A DNA stretch of 18,567 nt. Source: CAOJBM01 sp051872535. GTDB taxonomy: Bacteria > Bacillota_I > Bacilli_A > RF39 > UBA660. Below the pieces are notes generated by a model, which worked only from the letters and a program-made list of their open reading frames with translations, had not been told where the DNA came from and searched no databases. Shown here piece after piece: positions 6,853-14,858 of this stretch (its first letter is position 1; each line of letters starts with the position of its first letter). Location of the stretch: contig JBJEDY010000010.1 of the NCBI GenBank assembly GCA_051872535.1, forward strand, positions 1 to 18,567. Reading direction: 5' to 3'. A program made the position numbers and the translations under genes.

Positions 6853-8194
6853 GACTAGTTTAATTTCTGCATTCAATATTGAAAAGAAAAAGAGTAATTC
6901 TCTTGAAAACTTATCTGACTATGAAATTTTTAAAGATAAAGAGTTACTAGATAATTATCGAAAAAAAATTATAGAAAATTTAATTGATAAGGTAGTGCCT
7001 GAGTCAAAAAGTTTGAATGATTTTATTAATGAAGAAATAACTAATATTACTATTGATAGTGATTTATCTAATTTAGAAAGAAGTTATTTATATAATTTAA
7101 TTGATAATGAAATTAATGGATTTGGACCGATAACAGAACTTTTAGAAGATGATCAAATTACACAAATAATGGTTAATGCTCCAGATGAGGTTTTTATTGA
7201 AATTAATGGAGTTATTAGTAAAGATAATAGTATTTCTTTTATTAATGAAGAACATATAATGAGAGTATTACAAAAACTTCTTAAAAGTGTCAACAAAAGC
7301 ATTGATGTTAATAATCCGATGATTGATGTAAGACTTGATAATGGAACAAGAGTTAATGCTATTATTCCTCCAATTAGTACAGGTGTAGTTTTAACAATTA
7401 GGAAAAATATTCATGATATAAATGATATTGATGACTTTATTCGTACAGGCTCTTGTACACCATATATGGCAAGATTTTTAGAAGCGAGTGTGTTAGCTAA
7501 ATTAAATATTATAATTTGCGGAGGTGCAAGTAGCGGAAGAACTACTTTATTAGGAGTACTAGGTAATTTAATTCCTGATAAAGAAAGAATTGTAACAATT
7601 GAACAAGATCGAGAGCTTAATTTACAACAAGAAAATATTGTTTCTTTAGAAGCTAAAGATGGTGGTAATATTAATATTCGTGATTTAGTTGTTAATTCTT
7701 TAAGAATGAGACCAGATAGAATTTTAGTTGGGGAAGTTAAAGGAATAGAAGCTTTTGATATTTTACAAGCAATGAATACTGGCCATAATGGAATGATTGC
7801 AACAGTTTATGCAAATGGAGTATATGATGTACTAAAAAAAATAGAATCAATGATTATTATGAATAATTCTGAATTACCTGCTAAAGTAGCAAAAGAATAT
7901 ATAAGTAATGCTGTTGATTTAGTTGTTAATATTGAAAAAATGAGTGATGGTAAGAAAAAAATTACTAGTATTTGTGAATTAAATGGAATTGAAAACGAAA
8001 ATATTGCTATTAAAGAAATATTCTCATTTAAACAAAATGGAGTAACATCTAAAGGAGAAGTAGATGGTGAATATATCTTAAATACTGGTAGTTTTTGTAC
8101 TGTCGAGAGAATTAAAGAAAAAGGTATTACTGATATTGATGATATTTTTGAAAATATTAAAAAGAGTAGAAATTTATCAAAAATGAAGAGTTAG
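6845..8194 (+). CDS. tadA: TadA/CpaF-type secretion ATPase with non-canonical active-site motifs
   Basis: This is a VirB11-like hexameric ATPase that powers Tad pilus assembly or type II/IV-like secretion, 449 residues. Family blocks are clear: PMIDVRLDNGTRVNAIIPP, LTIRKNIHDINDIDDFI, ARFLEASVLAKLNIIICGG, LNLQQENIVSLEA, then NSLRMRPDRILVGEVKG (Walker B) and ILQAMNTGHNG. Key residues differ from the usual family. Walker A reads GGASSGRTT, with Arg232 instead of the invariant lysine; TIED is TIEQ (Gln254); and the HAN histidine is Tyr322. The enzyme may be slow, altered or regulatory, although the surrounding fold is intact and no frameshift is seen. I chose ATG 6845 over 6830 because the GGTGGTGAG stretch overlaps the latter. 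It overlaps tadZ, indicating coupling. Confidence 0.9.
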   Translation: MNKTSLISAFNIEKKKSNSLENLSDYEIFKDKELLDNYRKKIIENLIDKVVPESKSLNDFINEEITNITIDSDLSNLERSYLYNLIDNEINGFGPITELLEDDQITQIMVNAPDEVFIEINGVISKDNSISFINEEHIMRVLQKLLKSVNKSIDVNNPMIDVRLDNGTRVNAIIPPISTGVVLTIRKNIHDINDIDDFIRTGSCTPYMARFLEASVLAKLNIIICGGASSGRTTLLGVLGNLIPDKERIVTIEQDRELNLQQENIVSLEAKDGGNINIRDLVVNSLRMRPDRILVGEVKGIEAFDILQAMNTGHNGMIATVYANGVYDVLKKIESMIIMNNSELPAKVAKEYISNAVDLVVNIEKMSDGKKKITSICELNGIENENIAIKEIFSFKQNGVTSKGEVDGEYILNTGSFCTVERIKEKGITDIDDIFENIKKSRNLSKMKS

Positions 8195-8205
8195 GTGGTG
8201 GATGT

Positions 8206-9195
8206 ATGCAAGACTTTAGAACTTTATTTTTATTTCTTATAGTTATATTTGTTTTATATGTTATTTTCTTTATTATTGTTGTTAATAGAAGAACTAGTAA
8301 ATATATTCACAAGTTTCATAGTTTTGCATTATCTAACAATACTCAGAAACAATCTATTTTAGATTCGCTAAATAGTGTCTTATGGAAAATAATTAATTTC
8401 TTTAGTTTAATATTTAGTAAAAGTAAACTATTGACTTTACATAGTAAAAGCTTTGATAAATATATTGCTTACGAAGATGAAGAAAAAATTAAAGGATTGG
8501 ATTTATTGTCGGCAAAATTGGTTTTATCTTTTGGATTTTTTATAGGAACACTTATATTATCTTTATTAGATATTATTGATATTCCTTATATAGGAATTGT
8601 CTTTATGGGATTATTTGCATATTTTGTGCCAAATTTTATACTTAATATCCGTTTTAGTAAAAAGAAAGAAAATGTCTTAAAAGATATTTTAGATGCTGTT
8701 TATATTATTAATACATCTTTAAAGAATAAAGAAAGTATATATCGAGCTGTTGATTTGGTGGTTTCAGAATTAGATGGGGCGATTTGTGATGAGTTTAAGA
8801 AAATTAGTCGTGATTTAGAGTTTGGCCTATCAATATGTGAAGCCTTTAAACGTTTTGATAATAGAATGAAACTTGATGTTACTGGTTTTATTTCTGAAAT
8901 ACTAGATATATATAGCAATGAAGAATTGACTTTGCAATTTAATTACATTGAAAGTGTCATAGCTACAAAATTTAGTTTAAAAAAAGAGGCAGAAGTTTGT
9001 TGCTTTGGAGTTAAAATACTAGTTCGTATAATATTGTTTATTCCTATGATAATTGGCTTTATTCTTTTGTTTAATCCCGATTATGCTAAACAAATATTTG
9101 ATAATATATTTGGAATATATAACTCAATTGCTTTTATTGCTTTAATTTCTTTATATAGTGTAATTGCGTATAAAGTATTGGAGGTAAAAGTATGA
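8206..9195 (+). CDS. tadB: TadB-like inner-membrane platform protein (type II secretion F family)
   Basis: This 329-residue membrane protein is one of the two GspF-family platform proteins on which the TadA ATPase acts. Hydrophobic segments lie at about 6-26, 105-122, 127-146, 268-288 and 306-323. Between them is the cytosolic helical T2SSF domain, about 150-265, with the LKDILDAVYIINTSLKNKESI stretch and GLSICEAFKRF typical of the family (compare ALDLLANALRAG and G.....AL..). The ribosome site AGGTGGTGG precedes the ATG by about 4 bases. It sits 11 bases after tadA, and its TGA stop overlaps the tadC start (ATGA), so the pair is translationally coupled. The TadB/TadC assignment follows order; sequence divergence is high. 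Confidence 0.85.
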   Translation: MQDFRTLFLFLIVIFVLYVIFFIIVVNRRTSKYIHKFHSFALSNNTQKQSILDSLNSVLWKIINFFSLIFSKSKLLTLHSKSFDKYIAYEDEEKIKGLDLLSAKLVLSFGFFIGTLILSLLDIIDIPYIGIVFMGLFAYFVPNFILNIRFSKKKENVLKDILDAVYIINTSLKNKESIYRAVDLVVSELDGAICDEFKKISRDLEFGLSICEAFKRFDNRMKLDVTGFISEILDIYSNEELTLQFNYIESVIATKFSLKKEAEVCCFGVKILVRIILFIPMIIGFILLFNPDYAKQIFDNIFGIYNSIAFIALISLYSVIAYKVLEVKV

Positions 9196-9863
9196 AAAAT
9201 AGCATTTATAGGAAAAGAACAATAGCAAGGATTGAAAGAAAATATGATTTATTAGGGAAAAATCCCAAAACATTAACTTTTCTTAATTTAAGATTAATTA
9301 CTTGTTTGTTAGTTTTAATTTTATTTATTTTAATTTTTGAACTTGGTATTATAATTGGTCCAATTTTAAGTATTTTATTGTATTATCTAATTGAGTTTTT
9401 TTACTTTGATTTTCGCATTATTTCTAGAAAGAAAAATTTAGAAAATGATGCAATTATCTTTTTTGGAATGCTTTTATTGGGATTAAAGAATAATAATTTA
9501 GTTACATCTTTAACTATGGCAAGCAAGAAGAAAGATAATTTATTGGCTATGGAATTTGTAAAAGTGGTTAATGATACTAAACTTGGTAAAAGTCTTAAAG
9601 ATGCACTAACTGACGTTAAGAAAAGAATACCTAGCGATAGTATTAATAATATTATTTTATCAATTGAAGAATCAATTGATAATTCAAGTAACTTAATTAA
9701 TACTTTGGAACATCATCTTGAACATTTACAAGAAAAAATTCTTTATGATAAAAGAAAAAATATTGGCTTAGTCCCTCTTAAAATAAAGATTATAACTGTT
9801 ATATTTATTGTTTTAAGCTACGGATTAGTGCTTTATACATTAAAGGGTTTGGAATTAATATAA
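9192..9863 (+). CDS. tadC: TadC-like inner-membrane platform protein
   Basis: This 223-residue protein is the second GspF-family platform component. It has an N-terminal basic region, a hydrophobic hairpin at about 33-72, a helical cytosolic domain at about 75-195 (including GKSLKDALTDVKKRIPSDSINN, where the GxxLxxAL and the paired-Ser/Asn element match the T2SSF signature), and a final membrane segment at about 197-217. It is shorter than classical TadC (about 300), mainly at the N-terminus. The start overlaps tadB by 4 bases and has a strong site GGAGGT (9180-9185). It closes the operon; no pilin, TadE/F-like pseudopilin or prepilin peptidase gene follows. Confidence 0.82.
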   Translation: MKNSIYRKRTIARIERKYDLLGKNPKTLTFLNLRLITCLLVLILFILIFELGIIIGPILSILLYYLIEFFYFDFRIISRKKNLENDAIIFFGMLLLGLKNNNLVTSLTMASKKKDNLLAMEFVKVVNDTKLGKSLKDALTDVKKRIPSDSINNIILSIEESIDNSSNLINTLEHHLEHLQEKILYDKRKNIGLVPLKIKIITVIFIVLSYGLVLYTLKGLELI

Positions 9864-9896
9864 AAGTACAAGATTTATAATTTGTACTTTTTATTT
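9862..9896 (+). terminator. Intrinsic terminator of the Tad operon
   Basis: AAAAGTACAA (9862-9871) pairs with TTGTACTTTT (9882-9891) around a 10-base loop, followed by a T-rich run. The stem starts within the tadC stop codon (9861-9863). Confidence 0.85.
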
Positions 9897-9922
9897 GCAT
9901 AAAAACATATGTATGCTATAAT
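9894..9922 (+). promoter_or_regulatory. Promoter of ruvA operon
   Basis: TGCTATAAT (9914-9922) is a consensus extended -10, with TTTGCA (9894-9899) at 17-base spacing as an imperfect -35. The -35 overlaps the tail of the tadC terminator, showing how tightly units are packed. Confidence 0.7.
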
Positions 9923-9939
9923 TGAGATGGTGATAGTAA

Positions 9940-10497
9940 ATGTTTAATTATATAAAAGGAATTATAACAGAATGTGGAAATAATTATGTTGTTTTAGAAA
10001 ATAATGGTATAGGATATACAATATTTGTAGGTAATCCTTATTCGTTTACATTAAATAATGAATATACTGTTTATGTTTATAATCACATTAGGGAAGATGA
10101 AAATTCTTTATATGGTTTTAAGTCGAAAGATGAAAAAGATTTATTTCTAAAACTTATTAATGTTAAAGGATTAGGTCCAAAGATGGCAATGCCAATGTTT
10201 GCTACTGGTAGTGTTAATGGTATTATGGATGCAATTGAAAGAGAAAATATTTTATATTTAACAAAGTTTCCAAAGATTGGCGATAAATTAGCTAGACAAA
10301 TTATTTTAGATTTAAAGGGGAAACTTGCTAAAATGGATAATGGGAATCTCATTAGTTCTGATTTTGAAGAACTTATTAGTGTTTTGGAAAGTTTAGGATA
10401 TAAAAACTCTGATATAAAGAGAATATTACCAAATATTGATCCTTCATTAAGTGTTGAAGAACAGGTTAAAGAAGCATTAAAATTGATGCTTAAATAG
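9940..10497 (+). CDS. ruvA: Holliday junction branch migration complex subunit RuvA
   Basis: RuvA binds the four-way DNA junction and loads RuvB to drive branch migration during recombinational repair. The 185-residue protein has the N-terminal OB-fold beginning MFNYIKGIITECGNNYVVLE, the GFKSKDEKDLFLKLINVKGLGPKMA segment (split here) that leads into the helix-hairpin-helix region, a second HhH at FPKIGDKLARQIILDLKGK, and the C-terminal RuvB-contacting domain (LISVLESLGYKNSDI). Its length is slightly below the usual 190-205 residues. A HAD-type gene follows after 7 bases, then ruvB, so ruvA and ruvB remain in one unit. No ruvC is present, as is usual in Firmicutes. Confidence 0.95.
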   Translation: MFNYIKGIITECGNNYVVLENNGIGYTIFVGNPYSFTLNNEYTVYVYNHIREDENSLYGFKSKDEKDLFLKLINVKGLGPKMAMPMFATGSVNGIMDAIERENILYLTKFPKIGDKLARQIILDLKGKLAKMDNGNLISSDFEELISVLESLGYKNSDIKRILPNIDPSLSVEEQVKEALKLMLK

Positions 10498-10504
10498 GTG
10501 TTTT

Positions 10505-11095
10505 ATGAATATAGGAATTGATATTGATGATACTATGTTTGATACTAATGAAATGTTAATTGAAAAAGCTTTATATTATGATAAGATTTTTTTAAAGAAT
10601 AAAGGATTTAAAGATAAAGACAAATTTATGTTTGAAGAAATGTTTTATTGGAATAAAGATAATTGCCGTGATTTTCTTAGATGGGTATCAGATAATGGGT
10701 ATTTATTTCAAATTAAAATAAAAAAAGATGTTGAAAGAGTTATTTCTTCTTGGAAAAAATTAGGTATAAATATTATAATTATTACTTTTCGTAAGAATAG
10801 TGATTGTGAAGGTATGTACGAAAAAACCGCTAAAATGCTTTTAGATAATGGTATTATGTTTGATAAGTTGATTGTTGATTCGGGACCAAAAGGTGATGTT
10901 TGCTTGCAAGAAAATATTGATATATTTATAGATGACTCATATAGACATTGCTTAGATGCTAGAAGTAAAGGGATTAATCATGTTATAATGTTTGAATCAA
11001 GATATAACAAGAATTATAATTTTTTTAAATTAAATAATTGGCAAGATTTAGATATATATGTAAGGAGAGTTTATGATGAGCGAAAGATTAGTTAG
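10505..11095 (+). CDS. HAD-superfamily 5'-nucleotidase-like phosphatase
   Basis: This 196-residue protein has the complete HAD catalytic set: DIDDT near the N-terminus (nucleophile Asp6, acid/base Asp8), Thr94 in IIITFRK (motif II), Lys129 in GPKG (motif III) and IFIDDS with Asp143/Asp144 (motif IV, magnesium binding). The cap insertion between motifs I and II is helical. The closest recognised group is the 5'(3')-deoxyribonucleotidase/NT5C-like HAD family found in phages and Firmicutes; the substrate cannot be read from sequence. It is placed between ruvA and ruvB, starts 7 bases after ruvA, and its 3' end overlaps the ruvB start by 20 bases, so it is co-expressed with branch-migration genes. 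A nucleotide-pool or repair link is only an inference. Confidence 0.8.
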   Translation: MNIGIDIDDTMFDTNEMLIEKALYYDKIFLKNKGFKDKDKFMFEEMFYWNKDNCRDFLRWVSDNGYLFQIKIKKDVERVISSWKKLGINIIIITFRKNSDCEGMYEKTAKMLLDNGIMFDKLIVDSGPKGDVCLQENIDIFIDDSYRHCLDARSKGINHVIMFESRYNKNYNFFKLNNWQDLDIYVRRVYDERKIS

Positions 11096-12080
11096 TTCAG
11101 AAGTGAATTTAAAAGAAGATGATTTTGATAAAAGTATTCGTCCAGAATCTTTAGATGAATATGTTGGACAAACAGAAATTAAAGAAAACCTAAGAGTTTT
11201 TATAACAGCGGCTAAAATGCGTGATGAAGTATTAGATCATGTTTTATTATATGGTCCTCCAGGGCTTGGGAAAACGACCTTAGCACATATTATTGCTAAT
11301 GAATTAGGAACTAATATTAAAACTGCTAGTGGTCCATCTATTGAAAAATCTGGTGATTTAGCGGCCATTCTTTCTTCTTTAGAACCTGGTGATGTTTTAT
11401 TTATTGATGAAATCCATCGTATGCCAAGATACATAGAAGAAATTTTGTATCCAGCAATGGAAGATTTTGAATTAGATATTGTAATTAGTAATGGTGATAC
11501 AGGTAATAGTCGTAATATTAAAATAGATTTACCGCCTTTTACTTTAGTTGGAGCTACTACTAGAGCTGGGGATATTTCAAGTCCTTTAAGAGATCGTTTT
11601 GGTATTATTTCTAAATTAAATTATTATACTGATGAAGAATTGTTTAATATTGTTAAAAGAACAGGTAGAGTACTTGATATGAATATAAATGATGAGGCGG
11701 CGATTGAATTAGCTAAAAGAAGTAGAAGAACACCAAGAATTGCCAATCGTTTATTTAAAAGAGTTAGAGATTTTACTTTAGTTAGTGGAAAGAATGAAAT
11801 AGATAGTGAAATAACTAGAAAAGCTCTTAATCGTTTACATGTTGATGATTTAGGACTGGATAGTTTAGATAAAGAATATTTAGAAGCTTTAATTTGTAAA
11901 TTTAATGGAGGTCCTGTTGGAGCTAGTACTATTGCAACTTCAATTGGTGAAGAAGTAACAACTATTGAAGATGTAGTAGAACCATATTTGTTGCAAGAAG
12001 GATTTGTAAAAAGAACTCAACGCGGTCGTATTGCAACAGATAAGGCATATGAACATTTGAAAATAGAGAAAAGTGATTAG
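11076..12080 (+). CDS. ruvB: Holliday junction DNA helicase RuvB
   Basis: RuvB is the AAA+ hexameric motor that pulls DNA through the RuvA-bound junction. The 334-residue protein has the family N-terminus MSERLVSSE, the RPESLDEYVGQ block, Walker A GPPGLGKTT (60-68), Walker B LFIDEIHR (DEIH 111-114), sensor 1 VGATTRAGD, the SSPLRDRFG segment with the arginine finger, and the C-terminal winged-helix domain (GGPVGASTIATSIGEE, VEPYLLQEGF). I chose ATG 11076 over the adjacent ATG 11073 because the product then matches known RuvB openings and AAGGAG (11062-11067) is 8 bases away. It ends the ruvA operon, followed by a terminator. Confidence 0.97.
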   Translation: MSERLVSSEVNLKEDDFDKSIRPESLDEYVGQTEIKENLRVFITAAKMRDEVLDHVLLYGPPGLGKTTLAHIIANELGTNIKTASGPSIEKSGDLAAILSSLEPGDVLFIDEIHRMPRYIEEILYPAMEDFELDIVISNGDTGNSRNIKIDLPPFTLVGATTRAGDISSPLRDRFGIISKLNYYTDEELFNIVKRTGRVLDMNINDEAAIELAKRSRRTPRIANRLFKRVRDFTLVSGKNEIDSEITRKALNRLHVDDLGLDSLDKEYLEALICKFNGGPVGASTIATSIGEEVTTIEDVVEPYLLQEGFVKRTQRGRIATDKAYEHLKIEKSD

Positions 12081-12094
12081 TTTATTTTAAAAAT

Positions 12095-12124
12095 AGAAAT
12101 ATTTAATTTTAATATTTCTTTTTT
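12095..12124 (+). terminator. Intrinsic terminator after ruvB
   Basis: AGAAATATT (12095-12103) pairs with AATATTTCT (12111-12119) around a 7-base loop, followed by T5. The stem is entirely A-T apart from one pair at its foot, so its strength is moderate. Confidence 0.75.
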
Positions 12125-12153
12125 ATATTATTCTTTCATTTTCTTTTAATTAA

Positions 12154-12162
12154 TGATAAAAT
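12154..12162 (+). promoter_or_regulatory. Extended -10 promoter of the ireB operon
   Basis: TGATAAAAT is an extended -10 element. The -35 region (TTTCAT, 12134-12139) is weak. The start would be near 12169, just ahead of the ireB ribosome site. Confidence 0.6.
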
Positions 12163-12190
12163 AGTATTGAACTTAAAGAAGGTGTTGTTC

Positions 12191-12439
12191 ATGAATGATA
12201 ATACGAGTCTCTTTGATGTTAACTTAATTAAAAAAGCAAATGTTACTAAGACTTTAAATGAAGTGTTTAGTGCTTTGCAAGAAAAAGGATATAATCCGGT
12301 AAATCAAATAGTTGGTTATTTAATTAGTGGAGATCCTGGATATATATCAAGTTATAAGGATGCTAGAAGTAAGATTGTAGCATTAGATCGAAGTGAAATA
12401 GTTGCAATAATACTGAAGGAGTACTTAGAAAACAAATGA
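12191..12439 (+). CDS. ireB: IreB family regulatory phosphoprotein (UPF0297)
   Basis: This 82-residue protein belongs to the IreB/YrzL family. In Enterococcus, IreB is a small dimer phosphorylated by the IreK Ser/Thr kinase and lowers intrinsic cephalosporin resistance. The family core is clear: ALQEKGYNPVNQIVGYLISG, then DPGYISSYKDAR and the C-terminal ILKEYL. I start at ATG 12191 because AGAAGGTG (12177-12184) lies 6 bases before it; the in-frame TTG 12167 lies in the promoter region. It heads the conserved Firmicutes order ireB-ruvX-DUF1292-mltG, and its TGA stop overlaps the ruvX start (ATGA). Confidence 0.93.
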   Translation: MNDNTSLFDVNLIKKANVTKTLNEVFSALQEKGYNPVNQIVGYLISGDPGYISSYKDARSKIVALDRSEIVAIILKEYLENK

Positions 12440-12852
12440 GATGTTTAGGTTTAGATTTAGGAACCAAAACTTTAGGTATTGCTATTAGTGATAAAACTAA
12501 TGTTGTAGCATCTTTTTATAAAGTTTTAAGATATGATGATGTATTGGAATTAATCAATGAGTTAAGAGATATTATTGAAACAAATAATATTACCGATATT
12601 GCTTTAGGATTACCAAAGAATATGAATAATTCATTAGGGCCAGCTTCAGAAAGATCTTTAGCTTTTAAAGAGTTATTAGAAAAAGAGATACCTAATATTA
12701 AAGTTTCTTTAATTGATGAAAGATTGTCTACGGTAGAAGCTACAAATTATCTTTTACAAGCTGATATGAGTAGAAAAAAAAGAAAAAAAGTAGTAGATGG
12801 TGTTGCAGCAAGTATTATCTTGGACACTTATTTAAAAATGAAAGGTGAATAA
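12436..12852 (+). CDS. ruvX: RuvX/YqgF family putative Holliday junction resolvase
   Basis: This is a 138-residue RNase H-fold protein of the YqgF/RuvX family, implicated in pre-16S rRNA 5' end processing and proposed as an alternative Holliday junction nuclease. Active-site acidic positions are visible: Asp7 in LGLDLGTKTLG, the Glu in IDERLSTVEA and the Asp in VVDGVAASIIL. The LGLPKNMNNSLGP block is the family signature. It starts inside the ireB stop codon (ATGA overlap) and is followed almost directly by the DUF1292 gene, as in Bacillus (yrzL-yrrK-yrzB). Confidence 0.95.
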   Translation: MRCLGLDLGTKTLGIAISDKTNVVASFYKVLRYDDVLELINELRDIIETNNITDIALGLPKNMNNSLGPASERSLAFKELLEKEIPNIKVSLIDERLSTVEATNYLLQADMSRKKRKKVVDGVAASIILDTYLKMKGE

Positions 12853-12856
12853 AATT

Positions 12857-13150
12857 ATGAATGAAAAGAATACAAAAGGTGTTTTTACAATTGTAAATGA
12901 CAAAGGAAAAGAAGTTGAATGTGAAGTATTATTTACATTTGATTCAGATGAAACAAAAAAAAGTTATATAGTTTATACGGATAATAGTACTGATGAATCA
13001 GGAAGCGTAAGGGTATTTGCTTCTGTATTTGATCCAACTGGTACTAATAATGCTTTGATGCCAATTGAAACAGAAAAAGAATGGTTAGTAATTGAAAATA
13101 TTTTGGCCTCTGTTCAAGAACAAGCAAATGATTCTGAAAAGGTTTCTTAA
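12857..13150 (+). CDS. DUF1292 family protein (YrzB-like)
   Basis: This 97-residue acidic protein belongs to the DUF1292/UPF0473 family, of unknown function, nearly always placed after ruvX in Firmicutes. Typical elements are the beta-strand opening FTIVNDKGKEVECEVLFTF, KSYIVYTDN, RVFASVFDP and the end EKEWLVIENIL. ATG 12857 is chosen because AAAGGTG (12840-12846) lies 10 bases upstream; a start at GTG 12845 would overlap that site. It precedes mltG by a single base, and the strict gene order suggests a link with ruvX or wall-related neighbours that has not been defined. Confidence 0.88.
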   Translation: MNEKNTKGVFTIVNDKGKEVECEVLFTFDSDETKKSYIVYTDNSTDESGSVRVFASVFDPTGTNNALMPIETEKEWLVIENILASVQEQANDSEKVS

Positions 13151-13151
13151 T

Positions 13152-14246
13152 ATGACAAAAAAAATTATTATTCCCATTATTATTGTTTTCATCTCATTAT
13201 TAGTAGGTGGAGCTTTTTATTACTATAGTTCTAATTTAGAACCTGTTAATACGAAAAATAAAAAGGTAACAGAAGAGGATAAAAAGAATGTTCTATTTGA
13301 AGTAAATATAGGAGAATCTGCGAGTACCATTATAAATAATTTGTATGATGCTAATTTAATTAATAATAAGAATACTGTTTATATTTATTATAAGATGAAT
13401 GGTGATATAAATATTCAAGCTGGAACATATCTTCTTAATAGGAATATGAGTGTTCAAGAAATTATGACTAAGTTTAAAAATGGTGATGTTGAAGAGTCTG
13501 TTGTGAAATTAACTTTCTTAGAAGGATATACTATTCCAAAGTATGTTTCTATAATTGCTAAAGAATATGATTTCACAGAAAAGGAAATTTATGATAAAAT
13601 AAATAACGTTGCTTATTTAAAGCAATTAATAAATAAATATTGGTTTTTAACTGATGACATTTTAAAAGATGGAATCTATTATCCATTAGAAGGGTATTTA
13701 TATCCTGATACTTATATTTTTGATCGTAAGTTTACAATTACTCAAATTATTGAAAAAATACTTGATAATACAGCTTTGAAACTTGAACCATATAAAGAAG
13801 AGCTTACGGCGGAAGGAAAATATAGTATTCACGATTACTTAACAATGGCTTCTATTATTGAACATGAAGGTAAAACAAAGGAAGATAGGGAAATGATTAG
13901 TCAAGTAATTCGTTATCGTTTAAAAGATAATTGGGCGCTTGGAATGGATGTAACTGCTTATTATGGAGTAAAAAAAGAATTAACTGATGTTATTTATCAG
14001 ACTGATTTAGATGATAAAAATCCATATAATACAAGATTAAATGATGGTAGTATGAATGGTAAGTTACCAATTGGTCCGATTAATAATCCTCATATTGAGA
14101 GTATCGATGCTGCAATACATCCTGCCGATACTGAATACTATTGGTTTGTAGCTAACGTTTGTACAGGAGAAGTATTCTTCCAAAAAGATGCGATTGAGTT
14201 TTCGAGAAAATGCAATGAGTTAAAAACTGTATGTGAATTAAATTAA
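13152..14246 (+). CDS. mltG: Endolytic peptidoglycan transglycosylase MltG
   Basis: MltG (YceG/YrrL) cleaves nascent glycan strands at the membrane and sets their length. The 364-residue protein is a type II membrane protein: a short cytosolic stretch, a transmembrane helix at about 4-24 and an extracytoplasmic remainder. A LysM-like subdomain (VNIGESASTIINNLYDANLI) precedes the YceG catalytic domain, which has the LEGYLYPDTY motif, ASIIEHEG with the catalytic glutamate at 237, NPYNTR, and LPIGPINNPHIESIDAAIHP. The ATG at 13152 follows AAAAGG and immediately precedes MTKKIII, the natural start of the signal-anchor; an upstream in-frame ATG at 13092 is inside the DUF1292 gene and unlikely. Confidence 0.94.
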   Translation: MTKKIIIPIIIVFISLLVGGAFYYYSSNLEPVNTKNKKVTEEDKKNVLFEVNIGESASTIINNLYDANLINNKNTVYIYYKMNGDINIQAGTYLLNRNMSVQEIMTKFKNGDVEESVVKLTFLEGYTIPKYVSIIAKEYDFTEKEIYDKINNVAYLKQLINKYWFLTDDILKDGIYYPLEGYLYPDTYIFDRKFTITQIIEKILDNTALKLEPYKEELTAEGKYSIHDYLTMASIIEHEGKTKEDREMISQVIRYRLKDNWALGMDVTAYYGVKKELTDVIYQTDLDDKNPYNTRLNDGSMNGKLPIGPINNPHIESIDAAIHPADTEYYWFVANVCTGEVFFQKDAIEFSRKCNELKTVCELN

Positions 14247-14264
14247 GAAAGAGAGTGTTTCTTT

Positions 14265-14858
14265 ATGAAAGAAAAAATATTGGAAATGGAACAATATGCA
14301 AAAGATTTTAATGTTCCAATAATTGAAAAAGATTCCATAGCTTTTATAATGAAATTTATTAAAGTAAATAAAATAAAAAATATTTTAGAAATTGGTAGTG
14401 CTATTGGATATTCATCTATATTAATGGCCTCAGCTGATAATGATGTTAAAGTTACAACAATTGAAAGAGACCAAGCAAGATACATGGAGTGCTTAAAGAA
14501 TGTTAAAGCATGTGATTTAGACAAAAGAATTAATGTCGTATGTCAAGATGCCTTAGAACTTAATTTAACTGGTGTTGAATACGATTTAATATTTATTGAT
14601 GCAGCTAAAGGACAATATACAAAATTTTTTGAAAAATATAAATATTTCTTAGCCCCTAATGGTGTTATTATTAGTGATAATTTAAAATTTCATGGTTATG
14701 TTGGAAACAAAAATAAAATTACTAGTAAAAATTTAAAACAATTGGTAGGAAAGTTAGAAAACTATATTGATTTCTTAAAAGATAATGAAGAGTTTGATAC
14801 GAAATTTTATGATGTAGGAGATGGCTTATCAGTAAGCGTCAAGAAAAATGAAAAATAA
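14265..14858 (+). CDS. trmR: tRNA 5-hydroxyuridine methyltransferase TrmR
   Basis: TrmR (YrrM) is a SAM-dependent O-methyltransferase that converts 5-hydroxyuridine at tRNA wobble position 34 to 5-methoxyuridine in Bacillus-type bacteria. The 197-residue protein has the class I SAM-binding block ILEIGSAIGYSS, TIERD, and DLIFIDAAKGQY with metal-binding acidic residues, and IISDNLKFHG near the active site, all typical of the O-methyltransferase 3 family. Assignment to TrmR, rather than a small-molecule methyltransferase, rests on being followed by the two TrhP genes that make its substrate nucleoside. It begins 18 bases after mltG with a GAAAGAGAG site and overlaps trhP1 by 11 bases. Confidence 0.88.
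   Translation: MKEKILEMEQYAKDFNVPIIEKDSIAFIMKFIKVNKIKNILEIGSAIGYSSILMASADNDVKVTTIERDQARYMECLKNVKACDLDKRINVVCQDALELNLTGVEYDLIFIDAAKGQYTKFFEKYKYFLAPNGVIISDNLKFHGYVGNKNKITSKNLKQLVGKLENYIDFLKDNEEFDTKFYDVGDGLSVSVKKNEK

Noticed and set aside
13092..13151. An upstream mltG start overlapping the DUF1292 gene
   Set aside because: It has no ribosome site and would put a charged, non-family extension before the signal anchor; ATG 13152 is better supported.
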